Made by a program: the position numbers and the translations under genes. Under the pieces are notes generated by a model, which saw nothing but the letters and a program-made list of their open reading frames with translations, made no database searches and was not told the origin of the DNA. From Durusdinium trenchii (Eukaryota; Sar; Dinophyceae; Suessiales; Symbiodiniaceae), in the NCBI GenBank assembly GCA_963970005.1, contig CAXAMN010022718.1:930932-994931 (forward strand): 64,000 nt of DNA, given 5' to 3'. Shown piece by piece: positions 1 through 10,800 of the stretch; position 1 is the stretch's first letter; each line of letters begins with the position of its first letter.

Positions 1-467
1 ATTCACAGAGACCCATCTTAACTACGTCGGACTCTGTGACACCTCAGTGGCACCGCATCCCTGTTTATTCCAGCATCCCGCTGAAGTTCTAGGTCGGAAT
101 AATGACAAAGTTCCAGATGATGACCCAGGATGGCCTTGCATCCTATTTTTCATTGGTCGTGGCCTGGTGAAGCTTGCCTCCAAGCTTGCTCCTCTTCAAG
201 CCAACCAAACCTCCGAAAGTACGATGCGATCGGAGCTCCAAATTCGCTTCTACGCCCCCAAGAAAACACATGGGTGTGTATCAAAATAGGGAGACCTCCC
301 ACGCAACAACCCCCCTGGTTGGGAACTAGATATTAGTCGACCCAGCCCGGGGATCTCCCTGAACATACACTGACCACATGGTCTTCTTTGAGCCTACCAC
401 AAACGCCGCCACCAACACAAACCCTGCATGTTTTGCTCCCGGTTGTTTCCCGCATCCTTGGACGCAG

Positions 468-634
468 CTGCCACAAAACGCCCGGGCGCTCCGTCGCCGT
501 GGCCACGAGGCTTGCGGCTACGTGGCCCCGCACGAGCCCTCGATCTCGCTCCTCGGACGGATCGAAGCGGAGCTGCCGCGGAACCGAACCGAGCGGCAGC
601 CGTGGATCGAACGTAGGGCCGAACAGATTGGACG
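468..634 (+). CDS. Candidate internal exon, unknown protein
   Basis: The frame opening CTG CCA CAA is open for 55 codons and ends two bases into a codon at a GTGAAG donor; the acceptor is GACGCAG|C. Third positions are strongly G/C. The peptide, with GHEACGYVAPHEPSISLLG in the middle and an Arg/Glu-rich C-terminal half, is mixed and protein-like. No family is recognised. The minus strand is also open here, but with a less natural composition. Start and neighbouring exons are not identified. Confidence 0.45.
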
Positions 635-1206
635 GTGAAGTCTGGATGAAATGGAAATCACAGCTGCAACCCCCACCCAAAAGTTGGTTCTTATATTCCG
701 TATATGGATCCACTGCCACGGAAACCTCAGGTTCGGTATGACTGGGCCCTCCAAGCCTACTGAAATTGTCTCCAATCACCTTCTCAGTGGATCCATAGGG
801 ATTATAAGACATTGAGGTTCTATTTTTTGCAAAGCTGACGACGTCTTCCGGTGTTGATGCTGTCATGCTGTGTGGCTTTTGTTGAGCCATGGCCAAGCAG
901 GTTGACACGTCCTCACGAGAAGAGTTTGGTTGTTTCGTGGACCTCTTCATCCACCAGAAAGGCTAGTTTCCAACTGACCAGCCCGGCAGCGTGGCATGCT
1001 GGTGAGGCGAAGATGGCCCAGCAACAGAGCTGGATGGCCCAACAAATGGGTGCCTTCATGGGGCATGTGGAGGTGCATGGATGGTGCATCGGTTGCTGGG
1101 AGGAGCGGTGAGAACTTGATTCCGACCCCCATACTGTATGAGCCACGATTGCGTGAAGACATGTGACTAGACCACGAAGACAAGAGTAGGAAGGGCTTGT
1201 GCACGA

Positions 1207-1260
1207 AAACCCGGTAAAACGATAAGGTCTGCCTCAGACACCCATAACGCAAGGCCATTG
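1207..1260 (+). repeat. Dispersed AAAACGATAAGGTC repeat, copy 1
   Basis: The block around AAAACGATAAGGTCTGCCTC recurs near 56538 and 56621 as AAAACGATAAGGTCCACCTC and AAAACGATAAGGTCCAACTC, each followed within about 20 bases by a shared C-rich tail. It is a short dispersed repeat with no visible gene function. Confidence 0.5.
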
Positions 1261-1786
1261 AAGAAGAGCAATACTTACTTTGGGGGCGTCAGTATACAAA
1301 CAAATAACTATTGTTAGCACACAGCCTTTTCTAAACATCCACTGAGCCCATGGGAATAGGAGTGCCGTCAGGATATATCCAAGCAAGTATCCAAGCAAGT
1401 ATCCAAGCACTGGTCTCACTCCGTCCTACTTCTAAAGAATTCTGTTTATATGAGACCGCAGGAGGTTTGGTCACGACTCGTGCCTGAACAGGTTCACTCA
1501 CTTAGAGACTGCAGTTTTGAGGTCACTGCTTGAAGCTCCTGGTGGAAGAAATAGTTCCAGTGATTCCAGATGTTGCTTTATAGATTCCGGCTGGCCTTTT
1601 CATTTTACCCAAATCGAACCAGCCACTTAGTGACTTGATGTTGCGTTCTCTATTTCCCCCCTCCCGCCCTTTTGCTCCAGACCAACCCCTTGTACCATGA
1701 CCGCACGATCCCGATCAAACCCGACAATCCCTGCCCCGACCACCTGAGAAACCCCCCCACCGGGGGTTTTCGGAGGTTTTCGGGAG

Positions 1787-1862
1787 GTCCGTGTCGTGGA
1801 CTTCCCCAAAGGCTCCGGGTCCAGAACGGGCCGAAGTCGGTGTTTGGTCCACCGGGTGGCAG
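1787..1862 (+). CDS. Candidate exon with strong GTGAGC donor
   Basis: The acceptor is CGGGAG|G after a pyrimidine-poor tract, and the donor is CAG|GTGAGC. Two frames are open: VRVVDFPKGSGSRTGRSRCL in phase 0, or SVSWTSPKAPGPERAEVGVW. I cannot choose between them. A second GC-rich stretch follows at about 1918-2006 (EAFGSAPCRSAEDLTARVAH) and could be the next exon after an unusually short intron of about 55-60 bases. Confidence 0.3.
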
Positions 1863-2483
1863 GTGAGCTTGAAAAAGCTGGAGGTTGGAATTGTCAAGCT
1901 TTGCGCCCCTTGGCCGCCCGAAGCTTTCGGGTCCGCGCCGTGCCGTTCAGCCGAAGACCTCACAGCGCGCGTCGCGCACAGCGAGGTCCAGAAGCAGGGA
2001 AGTGGTTGTGCCAGGCCCATCCTTTTTGAGTCTCATGAGCATTCCAAGTAAAATAGAGTACTATAATATCACAAGTAAGGCAATCTGAGCAATTGTGTTT
2101 TTGAACATGTTAACATGTATTCTACTGAATTGTCTACAGACAAAGCCCGTGGCCACGAGCCAGCTGAACTCAATGGCTTTCTCATTTGGGGAGATTTCGC
2201 TGCGATACGTTCTGGTGCGGGTGAGATGCTCATTGAGGCCGGATGGAAACATCTGCATGGGATTTTTCTTGGGTGACCCTTGCTGGTTTTGCATCCATAT
2301 GAAACATTGTGAAGAGATGAATCATAAAGAGTTCCAACTGGGTTCAGTTGAACTCTACTCTCAACTCACTCACTTTCTAAGCTAGTATAAGAAAGATCTT
2401 GTGGATGTCTGGCAGGATGCCCTCCAATCCACCTCAGAGAACAAGAACCATGGTAACATCGAACACATCCCTCTTCTTCGCAG

Positions 2484-2534
2484 GTCGCAGGTCTTCGCGA
2501 CCGGGGCGACCGGGCCTGACGGGTTTTTCGGAAC
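2484..2534 (+). CDS. Short candidate exon, Gly-rich
   Basis: It has a strong acceptor (CTCTTCTTCGCAG|G) and a GTGAGG donor, 51 bases in total. The frame G|TCG CAG GTC reads SQVFATGATGPDGFFG. No family is recognised. The same frame block continues open past the donor in another phase, so the exon end is uncertain. Confidence 0.35.
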
Positions 2535-2889
2535 GTGAGGGCCGGATCGAGCTGGCACCCTTGAATGAACGCACGTGCTCGACGCACAACGTGCTCTCGC
2601 ATGGTTTGACCCAGCGAAACCTCCTGAAAACCACATTGCATTGAGTAGAGTCAGTGTCTTATAGTGTTCTTGTATGATCAACTCCATGTCTTTGACCTTT
2701 AAGTCGGGAAAATCATCCCCAAAACCACCAGTCCGGGCCGGTCTTCTTGGCGCATCCATTTGGCGAGCGAGGAAGTCCAGCTGGAAATGTCTGCCGTTGG
2801 CAGTGGAGGCGAGCTCAGTGACAGTGGCTCCATCGTGTTCTATTTAAAAGAAGGAACACATACCAGGAGTCACAAAGGGGTGCCTATTG

Positions 2890-3760
2890 GAGGCTAGGGG
2901 TGCCCATTATCCACTCACTTAGGGACCAAACACCACCCCTTTGTGACCCTTGGTACCTAGGACCTTCCCAGTGACCGAACTGTGGAGTTCCTGTTGCTGA
3001 CCTGTCCTACAAGCCTACTGTTCGTGACCGAACCAACCAGGGGATCAAAAACTCGGTCTTTCTCGGTCTTTCTCAAGCCACCCTGCGGGTCCTGGGGCAA
3101 CGGTCCACCGGGTCGGTACGGTGCCTAGGGTCACACCACGTGGTCGCACGCACGTTGTCGCACGCACGACACTGGTCGTGGGGGTCGTTTGGTCGAAACC
3201 GACTGAATCGCACCGAATCTCCGCAACCGGACTGTGCTGGATTCACCAACGGGTGGAAGCTGACATGAGAAGCTGACATGTCAGATACTCCCAGCGTTGT
3301 TTTGGTTCTGTTTCCGGGAAACCGCCGTCAGGTCTACCAGTGAGTGTAGCCTACGCGGGCTATTTGTTTTCTGAAAGACAGCACAGTGACATGACCCTAT
3401 AGGGCTCCAACTAAATCCTCACAAGTTGGTTAGACCCCCCAAACCCCAACCAGGTGGTGGGAGCCCTAGGGTGATAACACCTCAACTGGCCGGTCAACAG
3501 CTCAACCCGTTGAATGAGACTTGCCAACCAGACTACCCACCCCAAACAGGACGTTCTCAGAATCCCATGGGTGACCGAACTGAGTCTGTGACCGAACGCA
3601 ACTAAGGGATCAAGCTCCCCTAGAAGTCGAACCACCATGGTTTTAATGGCCTTTACCGAACAACCATCGTTTCACTAAGGGTTTTACAAAACCAAATCAA
3701 CCATTTTAAAGATGGTCTTGGACTTCCAGGGGCTCGGTCACTGGGAAGATCCAGGAAATT
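2890..3760. repeat. Gene-free stretch with inverted GTGACCGAAC motifs
   Basis: No convincing exon is seen here. The motif CTTCCCAGTGACCGA (2961-2975) returns inverted as TCGGTCACTGGGAAG (3734-3748). Between them GTGACCGAAC recurs near 3023, 3571 and 3589. This could be a degenerate element about 0.8 kb long with inverted ends, or a cluster of a short dispersed motif. Confidence 0.4.
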
Positions 3761-3985
3761 GCCTAGACATTTCATGTGCAAACATCCACGGACTCATGGA
3801 AACCTATGGAAACTCTCCATGTGACATATATTTAGATTCGCAAGAAAACATCCTTTGCCTTTGTCTGACTTTGTCTCCTATAGCAAAAAAATGCACACCA
3901 CCAACAGCGGGAAAAACGGTGCGCACCATGGCACTAGACAGCCATTTTCGGAAGAACAAATAACATCTTCGAAGGAACAAAACAA

Positions 3986-4095
3986 CACCCAAACACTCAT
4001 AAACACTCCATGGGACTGGTATATTTACCTACATTGGGGTGGTGCCAGAGGGGTCAATTGATCGGCAGTACAATGAGAGTCCCAGACTCGTGTCG
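3986..4095. mobile_element. MITE-like family A copy
   Basis: The left end AACACTCCATGGGACTGGTA is followed by the family core, CCTACATTGGGGTGGT(GCC)AGAGGGGTCAATTGA. The right inverted end is degraded. Other copies lie near 5.1, 10.7, 18.1, 32.9, 34.6, 36.0, 54.2, 61.6 and 62.6 kb. Confidence 0.55.
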
Positions 4096-5089
4096 GCCTC
4101 TACGACCCAGTTCACGAGCAGAGCCCGCCAGGCATCTTGACTGGATCAGGCTTGTTGTCTCCCTCCTCGAAAGGATCCAACTCACGAGAGGCGCGTTCGG
4201 CGTTCGGCGTTCCCCGACTGCCGGGGCGAACGGTGTGGTCCAGGGCGGCTGACAGGGCTCACAGGTCGTAGCTGATCGGTTCGGTTGGGACGACCGGGGC
4301 CCGGGTGCCATACCGAACGGTGCATGTCATACCGAACCTGAGGAGCTACGACGGAGCCCTCGGTGTAGGGAAGTCGACTCTCCGGACTTTCAAGATCGAC
4401 CGGCACCGTCGAATTCCGTCGTGACGACAACTCTTGCAGCGGCAAACACCCTGGGATCTCAACACAATCACAAACTGAAGGTCCTAGAGTGAGTGTGAGA
4501 GAGAGTGTGAGTGTGAGTGAGAGTGAGAGTGACTGGGGTTTTCTCGGACTCGCCTGTTTCGACGGCCCATCTAGAGCGCCCTGCGGAGCGCCCTGCGGAC
4601 GGCCTGCTGGTTGCGAAGCCAACGAGACTGCCAATGTGTTTGATGCACCTAGATTACATCATCACACACTTGACCCACCAACCAGTCAGGAGTCAATCCA
4701 CGTTTGCAAGTAGGTTTCCGGATGCGAACGCGTGTTTGAGGTAGAAGGAAACATGAGCAACGGGGCAAGACGCAACAGTCCACGACCAAATTCAGAATGT
4801 ATCCCGGACTCCCTGTATGATATATATCGATCTTCAAAAGGCACATATTTTTGCCGGAGGCATGTTTCAGTGAAAACAACTTATAATCAAAAACCACTGC
4901 CGCTTTCAATAGAGTTCCAAACCATGTGCTCAAAGGTCCATGGACGCGGAATCACTCCGTTTGGAAGCCTAAAGCATCGCCGTGTCTGCCGGAAACCCCG
5001 CCTGGTCACAACGAAAAACGCCGCAAGACGGGGAGAAGACGCCGCAATGACATGTTTCTTTGAACAGGCAATGGCAAAGAATTGTGCCG

Positions 5090-5180
5090 TTTCGAAGGTA
5101 TATACCTACATTTGGGGTGGTTTCAGGGGTTCAATTGATGTATACAATAATTATGCCATACATGGAGTGTTTGGGCATTA
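5090..5180. mobile_element. MITE-like family A copy, right-end intact
   Basis: The core CCTACATTTGGGGTGGTTTC followed by AGGGGTTCAATTGATG is present, ending in CATGGAGTGTTTGGGCA, the family's right inverted end. The left terminus is not recognisable. Confidence 0.5.
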
Positions 5181-5900
5181 TATATGATCTAGATGTGTGA
5201 TAAAAACCGTGGGTCATGAAAACCGTGGGTTCCGATTTAACCCTTGGTTCCTGGAGACTGCCATGACCCGAAGGAGAACTTCCTTCACCGGGACTGGGAC
5301 AAGGTATATGGTCTGACCATGTTTGAGTGGACTGCTAGGGGGTTCAGGTGTGTGAATGGTATGACCCATAGAATTAAAGTATGGAAGGAAAGCATCAACG
5401 CCCGCGAAAACATCGCTATTCACTCAGTGTCTGACTGCGGCAGAAAAACACCACGCCCTGACCGAAACCCTCCGCCCCGCGGCGAAGCTCAGAGTTCAGC
5501 TGAGGGGAAGATGCTGAGAGCAGACTGCTATTGAGGAATGCGTACGTAGCTATCAACTGAAAACCGAAACTGGCACTATAGTCACGACCTGGTTAACGAC
5601 CTGGTTACCTTAACCACGAGAGGTGTCCATAAACACGACCCCAAGTCCTTAACCACGACACCTGACTGAATACAGCTGGACAACCACTTGATAGGACGCA
5701 CATTCCGTCTTTGAGGTCCTGTCGTCACGTGATGCGTTCTTCCATAGCTGAACGCTGTGAAGCTAAAGCACATGCGAAATAAAGCACACGGGCAACGAAA
5801 ACATGAAGCAGATTTGAGGCATTTTGACATTGGGAAGGTCACCTGCATTTCATTTGCAGGTCAAAAAGGGTCATAATTCATGAAGTTAATTCATGTACTG

Positions 5901-5982
5901 TTAGACTCTTGAATACATTCCGTGCATATGAAGGGTTTTTACACTCCAAATGGGGGGAGGGTTATACATCAAGAGTCTACAT
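5901..5982. mobile_element. MITE-like family C copy (TAGACTCTTGA ends)
   Basis: It starts TAGACTCTTGAA and ends TCAAGAGTCTA, an 11-base inverted repeat about 70 bases apart, with CTCCAAATGGGG inside. A related block lies at 39751-39825, with the same AGACTCTTGA start and an internal ATCCAAATGGG. Confidence 0.45.
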
Positions 5983-6532
5983 TAGGGGTTTCAATGGGCT
6001 CTCCAAGGGCTTGTTTCAGGCTCTCCAAGGCTCTCCAAGCCTGTTTTCTGGGGAACCCGAGGTCAGGGGGGTGAACCCTGCAACTACCCCGCCCTGCGTG
6101 GTTGTTCTTTTGGGTTTTATCTGGAAGGTAGCGCAAGGCTTCGCGCCGAAGGTTCTCAGGTACTCCATTCAGAAATACAGTAGATTGCAGTAGATTGTTT
6201 TTAATGTTTGAAAACCTTAAATATCCAAACAAGCAACCCTAATAAAGGCAAATATTCTTTCCAACTGTGCCACATGTTTGCCTTTTTATATGTAAAACCG
6301 GCCAGAAAGCAGACATGCTGGAAGTTCTATATCTGAAACGTTCAAAATATGATCACCCACAAGCCACAAGCTCAATGTTGAAACATCGATCTATTTGCTC
6401 GGGACTGACGGCGACCCAATACACTCTAGAATATCACAGAATTACAATGACCCAAACACTCCGTTTCCTGGCATGTTTCCCCCATCAATGGCCTGCTACA
6501 CGCGTCTCCGCGTGTTGCTCCTGTCTTCGTAG

Positions 6533-6612
6533 GGTCGATCCGATCGAAGGTACGCGACCCCTCGGGGAAAGCGGTGCATTTCGAGAGAGAGGCGCCGGTG
6601 GACTGTTCACGG
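6533..6612 (+). CDS. Candidate internal exon, unknown protein
   Basis: The acceptor CTTCGTAG|G and donor CGG|GTGAGA give 80 bases, two bases completing a codon plus 26 codons, ending in phase 0. The peptide reads SIRSKVRDPSGKAVHFEREA then PVDCSR. A second frame (VDPIEGTRPLGESGAF) is also open and cannot be excluded. No family is recognised. Confidence 0.4.
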
Positions 6613-7343
6613 GTGAGATCGTACGGTTCCGACGGTTTATAGGGGTTGAGCGGGTGGTGGCTTCATGAATTTCGGGGGGCGAACTTGGCGAACATGTGGA
6701 AACATCTACGCCGAAGCACCTAGCTCCCTATAGGCCAGGGAGGCGTCGTTCATGTCGACGGACGAAGACGGTTGCGTCGCTGTTCCGGTTGAACCCCGAG
6801 GTCGTCCCAGTTGGGTGCCACGTGTGCTTCGTCCACCGATTTTACAACCAAAACCTCGATGATAGTTAACGGTATGTGAGTATGAAAAACACTGTTGGTG
6901 TGTGTGCAGTTCAAGGATTCTTTTCACCGAAAAACATCACACGCAAGACGCAATATGGGAGTTCGCAACAGCTTTTTGGGGTGCTCCAAGAAAGCTAGAT
7001 TGGCTAAACGCCAAGAGTACAGACCGCACGCTAGACTATGTGTTTAAAGCAGAACGCTGAAAATAGACACGATTGAAGTTCAGAGTCTATAGATCTGAGC
7101 AATAGTTGATCGAACTCCAACATGAATGAGTTCACGGTCACACAGCCTCACAGGGGAACCTGCAGACGCTCATAATTATGCCTCAATTTACTCGTCTCAT
7201 ACTGAAGTCATCAACGAGACTGCTTTAAGCATTGCAGCTTGTGGACCCCTCTATGCCGGACCTATAGAATCGGCCGGCTGAAGATGTTTCGTGCACATGG
7301 TCAAGTCCGGCACGAAACATTAGAAGATTGAAAAAACCATCGT

Positions 7344-7416
7344 CCTTGCTACTAGCTTCTTGTTCCTAGTAGTAATGGCCTCCACCGAATAGCGTCCGAC
7401 CGCTACTAGTATAGCT
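7344..7416. repeat. ACTAGT-rich short repeat family, locus 1
   Basis: CTACTAGCTTCTTGTTCCTAGTAGTAATGGCCTCC followed by CGCTACTAGTATAGC. This is one of eight loci built from degenerate copies of GTTACTAGTAGC plus GATGGCCTCC; the others are near 17.75, 24.05, 25.93, 26.5, 40.0, 48.7 and 60.88 kb. Confidence 0.6.
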
Positions 7417-7490
7417 ATGCAACTCCGATATCCACCGCGATCCACCAGCTGTTCATCACCCCAAATGCACTCACTTTGGACCCCCTCCAG

Positions 7491-7593
7491 CGGCGGCTCC
7501 GGCTTTTTCAATGCCAGGTTGAGACGGGCGGTGTCAAGGCCGCGAGTCCTGACGGGACAGCGCAGGAGGCGGAGAAGGCCGGCTGCACATCTG
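7491..7593 (+). CDS. Candidate exon, weak
   Basis: The acceptor is CCCTCCAG|C and the donor is CTG|GTGGGA. The frame containing VKAASPDGTAQEAEKAGCTS has natural composition and G/C-rich third positions. An Arg-rich alternative frame is also open. The AG|C acceptor is atypical for this genome, where AG|G predominates. Confidence 0.25.
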
Positions 7594-8689
7594 GTGGGAA
7601 GCAAACCTGAGTATCAGCCGACTCGAAGACGACTTCGATGCTTGAGATGTTCTATACCATGCTTGAAGCGCTGTTTGTTCCACAACCAAGAACAACAAAC
7701 CCCTACCAAATCAAGAGTCAGAAGGGGTCTAGAAACATCTAGAAACCACCCGAACATACCAGAAAAATGGGATGGTGCTGGTAATTCTCATCCACAAAAT
7801 CAGGATATCCCCTTGTTCTGGGGGGCCTTCTGCTCCACTCACCTGTGATGCCATCAGGAGGCTGTCCACGAGCGCACCGTCCACAACCGTCGGGCCAGGA
7901 CATGGATGTAACGCCTGGTCATGTGACTCACGTGAACAACATCCTACCTGCCCCGGCTGTGCAGGTGACGCCGGTGGGCTGGGTGGAACAGTGGAACCAG
8001 GGAAGCAGACGCCACCAGACCAGTTCAACCCCTCTACGCCCTTCGCGGTCGCATGCGCCAACGGTTTTTTCTATGTGTTTTTTGGTTCTGCGTCCAATGT
8101 GAGGTTAAGGTTGTTCAAGATTGTTCACAACGATTTCGTTGGGTGCCAGGGTTTGGAACAGGGAACCAGGGATTTCTGAGGCACTAATATACAGATGTCA
8201 ATTTAGTACAATTACGGTAGGCTATACCCCCAGAAACAGAGCAATGACCCAGCAAAAGCAACATTTCACAGAGCACCAGACAGTCACAGGCCAAAATGAA
8301 TGGACTCGACTAGCATGGACATCAACCTACCATGCTATGGAAGTGTTTGGACTATCTTGGGATCCACTTTCAGATGATGAGGGGTCTTTGCGAGGCGACG
8401 CTGGTGGGAGTGTCTTGGAATTCCCTCAAGTCGCTCTGGTGATGATTCCGACCCAGAGCGACATGGCACAGTTTCCAGGACATCCTGGCGATTTGGCAGA
8501 GTTTTCCCCTACAAACAGGGGTTCACTGAACTCGAAACCATGATGCGCCAATCAGCTACTGCCTTCAGAGAGATGAGCGCCATTTTCACCCGTGGTGAAA
8601 ACCACGTTTCACCATGCTTTGCGGTCAGACCTGAACATGGATCTTTCGATGAGAAATCAACATCCTTGCCGCCACTCTTTCCTGGCCCT

Positions 8690-8995
8690 CTTCACCGCCA
8701 CGGCTTACGGACGACTGAAACCAGCGTTTCTAGAAGCCGTGGCGGTCGTCGGGGTTCACATGCCCCGAACCCCTCGTTTCCGGGCGGTCGTCGGCACCCC
8801 CCGCGCCGCAGCGCAAACCACCGGCGGACGAATCGCCTCGGCGCCTGCCTTCGCGAGGCGGAGAGGACGGCGGTGCTTCTCTGTGAAAGTCGACCTGAGC
8901 AACTCTGAGGCGAGAGGAAGAGGCTGGAGAGGGGCGGTGAGGTGGCTGCCGAATGTGGAGCCAACCTCTGAGAGGTGGAGGAGGGGGGTCACCTG
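8690..8995. other. GC-rich coding-like stretch, frame unresolved
   Basis: All three + frames and one minus frame are open across much of this stretch. A possible acceptor is GCGCCGCAG|C at 8811. One + frame gives RTNRLGACLREAERTAVLLC, which is helix-like, but it stops soon after. An exon is likely, but strand and frame cannot be decided by eye. Confidence 0.25.
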
Positions 8996-9720
8996 TTTTT
9001 TGGTTTTGTCCGTGGGTTCGAGGGTTTCGATCGTTTCGTGTGCGCAGTTGGAAGCCTTGAGAGAAGCTTCGTAACCAGCTGTCAGGGAGGGATGGGCATG
9101 GTGAACAGTTCAGTATCTCTCAGGAGGACTAAGAACCCATCTCCAACATCTGACATGAAAGCCGGTGGCCCTCGCTTTAGTTGTGAAATGTTATGAATCT
9201 CTCTATATATGTTCAATCAGGTGTCTCTTCCAGGGAACGGGGTTCAGAAATCGTGAATACCAGCACCACCCAAATGGGGGTTTATAGCTGTTTATAGGCC
9301 TCTCTAACCACATGTTTACCATCCAATCCGGTGAGTGGAGCTGGTAAGGCATCGGCATCAAACAAGATTTATCGCATGAACATGCATGAACAATACATAT
9401 TTATCGAATCGACTAAACATACTGATCGAATAAAAACATGTTTGTCTTGCGGTGAAATACTTTGAACTCCCAGTGGTGGTGGTCGTTTTGTCATCTGGTT
9501 CGCTGGTTTGCTGGTCTGCTTGGCCAACCAAGAGAAAGCATTGAGAACGGATGTGTTTTTTCCAATGTAGCATGCCTGTTGTGAGCCACCTGAGGGCAAA
9601 CATTTAAGGAGGAAATGCTATTCCAAGGTAGCATATCTTTTGCGTTTCTATGCAGACTTTTTGGGGTGCCTCTCGATGGCAACATTTAGACGAGGAAGAT
9701 ACCGTTCCAATGTAGCATAC

Positions 9721-9950
9721 TATGACTACTATGACTATTGCTACAACCACCACCACTGCTATTATATATTATTACTCTACTACAACTACTGCTACTGTTA
9801 CTGTTACTGCTACTCCTACTACTACTACTACTACTACTCCTACTACTACTCCTCCTACTCCTACTCCTCCTACTCCTACTCCTCCTACTCCTACTCCTAC
9901 TCCTACTCCTACTCCTACTCCTACTACTCCTGCTGCTGCTGCTGCTACCC
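9721..9950. repeat. Pyrimidine-rich microsatellite (CTA/CTC)n
   Basis: About 230 bases consist of degenerate TAC, CTC and TCC triplets, merging into GCTGCTGCTGCTGCT near the end. Three frames on + and one on - are open only because of this low-complexity sequence; they are not genes. Confidence 0.9.
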
Positions 9951-10139
9951 CCACTACTATCACCAGAACGGCATATATTTGTTATATATTCAATATGTTT
10001 GTATTGATGGTTGATTGGCGTGGAGTATGTTTTGACACGTTACATCTGTTTTGGTCCTGCTGGTAACAATCTTTTTGGGCATCACCTCCTTGGGAGTCTT
10101 TTCGGGGTTTTCATTTGCTAGGTCTGTTGGTTTGAGCAG

Positions 10140-10196
10140 GCGCCGTCGGGCGAGGGCAGTTTCACCTTGCATTTGGAAAGCAAGGGCCAACCCCAG
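10140..10196 (+). CDS. Candidate internal exon, 19 codons
   Basis: The acceptor TTTGAGCAG|G and donor CAG|GTCAGC bound exactly 19 codons in phase 0 at both ends: APSGEGSFTLHLESKGQPQ. Composition is natural. The protein is not recognised. The next candidate exon on the same strand is at 13548, beyond an AT-rich spacer. Confidence 0.4.
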
Positions 10197-10729
10197 GTCA
10201 GCCGGGAACCCTTTGTGCCTTGTGTGCTTAAATCTATGCATGATTAGATCTATTCGAGGAGTCCTGTCTCATGGACTATCAAATATATTGTCTGAAGCAG
10301 TTGGGGCAAATGTTTGTCATCAGTTGAACATAGTTGAACGGTTTTCATTTTAGACCTTTCTTGTGGCACTTCTGTACTTTCTTCTGCAAAGGGTTCCTGT
10401 CATGACGGGCAGGGAATGGCATGTAGAAACCAAACATTTTCCAAGCTGCAGGAGCTAGACCCTGGGCTGAAGAGGATGTGTTTGGAAGGCCCTGTGCAGT
10501 CTTTTCGGACGATCTCCGAAGCCAATACCTTTCAAAGGGGCGATCATCATTGTTCAGTGAGAAGATGTGGTTTTCCCCCTTTCTTCATCGCTGGCAGGGA
10601 GGTTTCATTTTTGTGGGCCTCAACTTCAGTCACAAGCTCGACGCTTTTCAAGAGATTCCCTTCGTCGAAGTCACTACGCCTCAATCACTACAGGAAACAG
10701 TATGTGGTTGGGGACAGGAGTCTATCATT

Positions 10730-10800
10730 ACCTAGACACTCCATGTCTGGAATATTGCCTATATACATTGACCCGTGAAGCTAACTTAAGTATTATATAT
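10730..10800. mobile_element. MITE-like family A fragment
   Basis: CTAGACACTCCATGTCTGG then CTATATACATTGACCC matches the left half of family A. The right half is lost in an (AT)n run and an unrelated GC-moderate segment. Confidence 0.4.

Noticed and set aside
6699-6870. EF-hand-like MSTDEDGC at about 6752
   Set aside because: Only D3, D5 and G6 fit; there is no hydrophobic position 8-12 pattern and no Glu12, and no splice site would rescue it.
9640-10066. Several ORFs of 63-124 codons made of Tyr, Thr/Pro or Leu runs
   Set aside because: Translations of the pyrimidine-rich microsatellite in each frame.
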